Source of the DNA: Forficula auricularia
Lineage: Eukaryota; Arthropoda; Insecta; Dermaptera; Forficulidae
Reading direction: 5' to 3'
DNA length: 64,000 nt
NCBI GenBank assembly: GCA_024734495.1
Contig: JALMQS010000102.1
Location: forward strand, 6,292,143 to 6,356,142
Under the pieces are notes generated by a model. That model made no database searches, was not told the origin of the DNA, and saw only the letters and a list, made by a program, of their open reading frames with translations. A program made the translations under genes and the position numbers. Positions 58,954 to 64,000 of the stretch are shown piece by piece. The first letter of the stretch is position 1, and the number at the start of each line of letters is the position of its first letter.

Positions 58954-59797
58954 TAAGCTGACGTGTTCTGATGTGGCCATCCACTTGACTTTACCATACA
59001 ACCTGGCCACTCAATTACATTAATATTTAATAAAATTATTTATAATCATGTAGGGGAGGGGTTAGTTTTTGCATTTTTAGACTCCTAGGGGCACACTAAT
59101 TATGTATACAAATTTGGTTGAGTTTAGTAAATGGGCAAGATTTTCATTTTTTGAACCTCTACCCCCCCCCTCCCCCCATTTTAGGCGGTTAGTTTTTGCA
59201 TTTTTAGACTTCTGGGGGTCCACTGATTATGTATACAAAATTTGGTTGAGTTTGCTCAAATGGGCTAGATTTTTAATTTTTGAACTTCCACCCCCCTCCC
59301 CCATTTTAGGCGGTTAGTTTTTGCATTTTTAGACTTCTGGGGGTCCACTGATTATGTATACAAAATTTGGTTGAGTTTGCTCAAATGGGCTAGATTTTTA
59401 ATTTTTAACCCCCCCCCCCTCCACCCCCTTTAATTTTGGGTCGATATGCACCAAAATCTAATCAGCTCTTAATCTCAATGGACCAAAACCACATGTGAAA
59501 TTTGGTTTCGATATTCAAACAAGTTTTTGAGCTAGCTCGTCCACAAAAATTTGGTAACGCACAGACTAACTGACTAACAGACATTTTGACAAAACAATTA
59601 TTATCTCGAAAAATATAATTTTTTCGATGTTCACTTATTAAAGATTTTTTGTAGAGCGAAATGCCATGGTTTTGCTCAATTTTTTTAATCAAAATAATTT
59701 CAGCGGTTTTTGAGATATTTTGAAAAAAAGAAGGAAAAAAAACACTTTTTTCATGCACGATTACAATACTTGACCATACCTGTATGGTAAAGTAAAA
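58952..59797 (-). repeat. Dispersed family V, copy 4, with three minisatellite units
   Basis: GATTATGTATACAAA-type anchors at about 59098, 59225 and 59349 mark three units of about 123 bp, each with a C run and GGCGGTTAGTTTTTGC. It ends with GATTACAATACTTGACC, a hairpin (CCATAC / GTATGG) and TAAAGTAAAAA. This is the longest copy. Confidence 0.85.
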
Positions 59798-60148
59798 AAA
59801 TTAGAAATGATTAAATTATAGGCTTTGTAGTTTCAGAAACTCTAGTTTAAAAATATCTAAGGAGCTGAAATTTGGCATACTAGTTTATTTTAGTAAACAG
59901 CACCTTTGTGGCAAGTTTCAACTTTCTACCTCTAACGGTTCTTGACAAAAATAACTACAATTCATAACGAGTTTTGAAAAAGGTTTTCCTATTCTTTTAC
60001 AAATAATATATGTCAGCAATCGAAAGTCAAGTGTTCTAAGCAGTCATACGAGCAGATTCTCTTTTATTATATTTAATTATTATTTATTACGAATGAATAT
60101 GAAAAGAGAGACAAATGGGAGCCGAGTTATACTCACCCAGCAATAATT

Positions 60149-60202
60149 ATTCAATACCCTGAAGAAGGAGAGAAAAGGTCTCCGTAACGTCAAAATTTGA
60201 AT
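60149..60202 (+). ncRNA. Decayed hammerhead-like motif
   Basis: CUGAAGA at 60159-60165, an extra A, a perfect stem II GGAGA / UCUCC, then GUAACGUC where GAAACGUC is expected, so the invariant GAAA is damaged. The outer stem I pairs AUUCAA (60149-60154) with UUGAAU (60197-60202). CAGTCCGTCT follows at about 60264, the E2-type terminal motif inverted. Confidence 0.5.
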
Positions 60203-60679
60203 AAAAAAATTTAAATAATTTATGGACTACCTTTCATTATAACCTACTTATTTCGCTTACCAGTCCGTCTTTCTAAGAAAATAAATAAAATAAAATTATT
60301 TATTACTTCTATCAGCAAAGCATTACTTTTTTGATTCAATAACCAATAGTCGTATAAAGTTCATTTCGGTTCCTAAATGTTTGTATTTCAAAAATAAAGA
60401 AATGATTCGATTTCGAGCTTTCTAGATTTAGAACTTCCCATTCTTAAATTAAAAAATAATAATAATTGTTATATGGGGATTTATTGAACTAATGCGCTGA
60501 ATTTGTATTAATAAACTTTGCTGAATTTCACCTTTCTAGCTTATTCGTATTAAAACCCCAACTAAGCTGGATGGATAATATTGTTTTATAAATATGTATG
60601 AAAACCGTGCATCAACAAAATAAATATTGAATCACTTGTAGTTAAGAAGTCTTTAAAAAAGTTACCTTTTCTTCAAATT

Positions 60680-60800
60680 ATTTTTACTTTACCATAAGTG
60701 ATATGGGAAATTTTAATAAAAAATATTAAGTGAAATCAGGACCTTAATACTTGCAAACAAGTCTTTTATAGTGAACATCTTTAAAATAATATTTTAAAAG
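60680..60800 (+). repeat. Diverged family V fragment
   Basis: ACTTTACCATAAGTGATATGG, AAATATTAAGTGAAATCAGG and AGTGAACATC follow the order of the family V start at 46191, strongly diverged. Confidence 0.55.
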
Positions 60801-60904
60801 ATATTAATTATTTAAAATTAATAGGGATTGTAGTGTTGGTGAAAGGTGAAACAACTTTAATAAAGATAAAAGTAAATAAATATTATATGCAATATTCATT
60901 TAAT

Positions 60905-61260
60905 TTTGTTTATTGGGCCTCCGAGGAGCGGGCCGCCTCTTACAAAGATAAAGTTCATTACACAAACTTCACACTTTCAGCTTCAGAACAAATAAATTCA
61001 GATTCAGAGCGGGTGGATGAGAGAGCTAGGATTAATCCTGACTCACATTTCACATTTCTTTTTTTTTGTATTTACAATTAATAATCATACGCCACCCGCT
61101 CTATATGTTCTTCTGCTGAAAGTGTAAAAATTAAAGAGAGATCCTCTCATCGCCCTATATATCAAATTGTTTATTATTTTTTGCGATATACCCAGGGCGA
61201 TGAGGGGCCCCACCGCTTTATGCCACCACACTCCCTTCCACGAGAGTGTTAATGAGTTAA
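60905..61260. repeat. GC-richer segment of unknown type
   Basis: GGCCTCCGAGGAGCGGGCCG and CTCATCGCCC / CCCAGGGCGATGAGG stand out, the latter two forming an inverted pair (about 61147-61156 and 61192-61205). GAAAGTGT and its reverse complement near 60965 and 61115 suggest a larger inverted structure. Class unknown. Confidence 0.4.
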
Positions 61261-62084
61261 TGAGTTAATATTTCTACGTCACTTGTTTCACAATAAAATT
61301 AAAAAATAAATTATATAAATTTTACAGCTTAGAGCTCAAAATATATATAATGAAAAAATTTACATCTTTTATTTTTTTAATTTTAGTGTGAAACAAGTGA
61401 CCTAGAAATCTTAGGTAACTCATAGTAAATGAATATTGCATATAATATTTATTTACTTTTATCCTTATTAATTATTTTGTTAAAAAGTCTCCGATCTATT
61501 CTTGGTTTGTGAGGCCGTGGTAAAATTTTGTGTGTGTTCTTCAAAATCACACAAAAATTTCGAAAACAAATTTTATATTTCATACTTTGAAAGTTAAGAT
61601 TAATAGCGAGTTAAATCAGAGAGGCCTACTTTATATATTTTTCTAAAAATAATCAATCAATTTCGAATAAATCAATTAATAAAATATTTAAATATATGTA
61701 TTTTTTATATATATCTGATGTGTTTAGGTACTTAGATATACATCAGGCACCGGACGTACTTTTTGATTTATTCCATATAAATTAAACACAACTGCTACTG
61801 TCGACGAAAAATCATTTTATTAATATCATTTAATATATCACGATGTTTGCATAAGATATTTTCATAAGCCTTAAACTGACTTTATAATTAAATCTGTTAA
61901 TAAAATCGTTTCTGCCCTAATTTGGGAAATTTCGTATAAGCTAATAAAGTATTTAAATAAAGTACCATTAACCCTTTAAAAAATCAGGACACATTAATAT
62001 TGGTCACCAACTTTATTTTCAAGATTCGATAAGTAGTAGCTAAACGATGTATCCATAAATTTATTAATGTTAGATAATAATAAT
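61261..62084. other. AT-rich unannotated sequence
   Basis: GTGAAACAAGTGAC at about 61387 and its inverse GTCACTTGTTTCAC at 61278 form a local inverted pair. No gene was recognised. Confidence 0.45.
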
Positions 62085-62640
62085 AAATCTTTATTCCTCG
62101 GCCTGCTTAGAGGCACAAGTCTTCGGTGTTTAGGTCCTCCAAACATCAATACAATCTAATTACAATACCTTAACAAACATAAATACAAATTAACTACAAC
62201 AATTTAACAAATAATAAAGAAGTAGAAAAAAATGTATGCTTATTAACAAATAACATGACCATAGATTTCAACGACTCTAAAAGACAAAAGCTAATTAAAA
62301 ATTCTGCGCAAAAACCCGATACCAGGAGCAAGCGACGCATGTGCCATAAGTTGTTAAGAAAAACCTGGTCAAAACATTAACAAGGATGGTATGACCTCTC
62401 TCTACCTCAGCTAATCTCTGCTTGTGAGAACGAAATAAAATTTTGTACATCTCTAGGATAAGGACTTTTTATATTGGCTGGCAAAATGGGTGTGTGCCCG
62501 ATGCCAATAAATAATATAAAAAAAATAAAGTAAAAAAAAAGGATAAGGACTTGACAAAATTTATAAATGATTTAATCACAGGAGGGCAGATGACTATAAT
62601 TCCAAATAGTAATAGACAGACTGTTCCACAAATCTAAAAA
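62085..62640 (-). mobile_element. LINE 3' end, copy 2, with a nested 73-bp retro-insert
   Basis: Parallel to 55476-55960. It is interrupted at 62468-62540 by a 73-bp insert ending in an A-rich tail and flanked by the 12-bp direct repeat GGATAAGGACTT (62456-62467, 62541-62552). The insert is on the + strand and is probably a very short 5'-truncated retroposon. Confidence 0.8.
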
Positions 62641-63306
62641 CATTATTTAAAAAACACTTATTTAAGGGAAACGTTAAGGCCTGAAAAAATATAGTTAGTA
62701 AATATCCATCTGTATCTATGAAAATAAAATTACATAAACAAACAGACATGGGGAATCATGCTGAGTGGCCAACCACGCTAGATTTTTAATACGGTTCATC
62801 ACATATAGACTATTAGATATTATTTCAATATTTCGAGAGTACTTTATCCATTTATTAAAATTGGAGAGTTATTCAATAAAAAGCTCTCAACGTTAATTAA
62901 TAGTATCTGTGTATAAATACATACTAACACAAACATTCTCTTTCTAAATAACTAACTGCTAATTTGAAGCTGTCGTGATTTGATAATGTATATATGGTCG
63001 ATTCAAAACGTTTCATAAGTTTTGTTAGTTTAATATAATGCTTATACATATAAAGAGAATCATTTTTTTATATCAATGCCAAGTCATTAACCTTTTTCAA
63101 GGTTCACCATTTTGAATAATTGTCTCGTGTGGAAAACAGCTTATTACATATGGCGAAATCAATAATAAAAGAATGTTTTTTTACATTGACAAACATTTTT
63201 TACTACTTATGGCATATATTTTTAATTATTGGGCCTGATTGACCTAGACTAGAATATCTTCACATAATAATGAAGGATAATATATTATATGTATAATATA
63301 TAAGAC
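62641..63306. other. AT-rich unannotated sequence
   Basis: No feature was recognised. Confidence 0.5.
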
Positions 63307-64000
63307 TAGCTGCAAGGCCCGCCTTCGGCAGCCCTCTTGCTTGCCAGGGGGCACGCCCCCTGGACCCCCAACCCACGAATCCCACCCTCACACTACACTC
63401 CCCCCGACCCATCCAGCACCCCCACCCCCGCACCATGAACCCGTGCCCAACCCCCGCCCCCATACCACAGAACCCAAACCTCACCCCGCCACTCCAACCC
63501 ACCACACTCCACGAAACCCACCCAGCACCCCAACCCCCGCCCCCACACCACCACTTCAACACTCTAACCTGCACCCCCCACCTCGGACCCCCACCCCGTA
63601 CCACCCCACTACGCCACTGGACCCTTACCTGAACCCCCCATCCACCAACCTTGCACCACCCCAGTGCCCCCCCCCTACTCCGCCATACTCCCTCACTCCA
63701 CCGCCATTCCACTCCGCGCATCCCATGCCCTAACCCACCCCCACTCCACCCCCGCACCCAGTTTTTGCATTTCTAGCCTTCTAGTGACCCACAGATTATG
63801 TAAACAAAATTTGGTTGAGTTTGGTCCAAGAGCAAGAATTTTCATTTTTTGACCCCCCCCCATTTTAGGTGGTTAGTTTTTGTATTTCTAGCTCTCTAGA
63901 GTCCCACAGATTATGTATACAAAATTTGGTTGAGTTTGCTCCAAAAGGCAAGAATTTTCATTTTTTGACCCCCTTCCCCTTTTTAAGTGGTTAGTTTTTG
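63307..64000 (-). mobile_element. Helitron-type element, 3' part, running off the window
   Basis: On the minus strand it ends CTTGCAGCTAG followed by T, the Helitron CTRR terminus. Next inward is a C-rich (on +) block at 63340-63755 and then at least two units of about 120 bp with GATTATGTANACAAAATTTGG and a C run. This repeats the order of the element at 11044-11868. The open frames over the C-rich block, in either direction, are proline- or glycine-rich low-complexity readings and not genes. Confidence 0.7.

Noticed and set aside
63260..63757. Overlapping ORFs of 130-165 codons on both strands
   Set aside because: They are glycine/tryptophan- or proline-rich readings of a strand-biased C-rich Helitron block, with no domain and no stable frame.

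Overview
The window looks like a stretch of a large, AT-rich animal nuclear genome, most likely arthropod and probably insect. The reasons are a spliced coding exon with consensus splice sites and a dense, diverse set of eukaryotic transposons (hAT, mariner, pogo-like, Helitron, non-LTR LINEs, tRNA-derived SINEs). There is no operon structure, no ribosome binding site and no long intact ORF. The taxon below arthropod cannot be set from the sequence alone.

Only one piece of a host protein gene is supported: a 103-bp exon at 28252-28354 on the + strand. It encodes the start of an F5/8 type C (discoidin) domain. No other exon of this gene was found, so most of the window is probably two very long introns of that gene, or intron plus flanking DNA.

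Layout. 1-9490: a SINE, a hAT MITE, then a degenerate inverted-repeat region (about 2399-5765) holding a foldback array of 119-bp units and a 5'-truncated LINE with clear target-site duplications (TSDs). 9490-12420: a hAT element with a nested inverted repeat, then a hammerhead-bearing inverted-repeat element split by a Helitron and a SINE. 13390-18040: a pogo-like MITE, a second hammerhead-bearing element, a palindrome of about 490 bp, Helitron pieces and an isolated hammerhead-like motif. 19850-24200: three LINE ends, a fifth hammerhead-like motif and a SINE. 27000-29700: a hAT MITE, tandem duplications, the exon and a foldback repeat. 31500-45670: many hAT elements including a three-level nest, a second foldback copy, a deleted mariner, a hairpin MITE and a 3.2-kb hAT shell enclosing a 1-kb inverted repeat. 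46190-64000: copies of a dispersed family with a terminal hairpin and a 120-bp internal minisatellite, a pogo-like MITE holding a third hammerhead-bearing element, a large hAT with a SINE inside, LINE tails and a Helitron running off the end.

The most unusual content is a set of hammerhead-ribozyme-like motifs (about 12321, 10890, 14173, 52855, 17999, 23077, 60159). Three elements share one plan: two inverted arms, each carrying a hammerhead-like motif that faces outward, with a minimal stem III. This resembles what is known for Penelope-like retroelements, but no Penelope reverse transcriptase is visible and every motif carries one extra nucleotide before stem II, so activity is unproven. 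TSDs and TIRs were read by eye. Identities, ages and family names need alignment to confirm.
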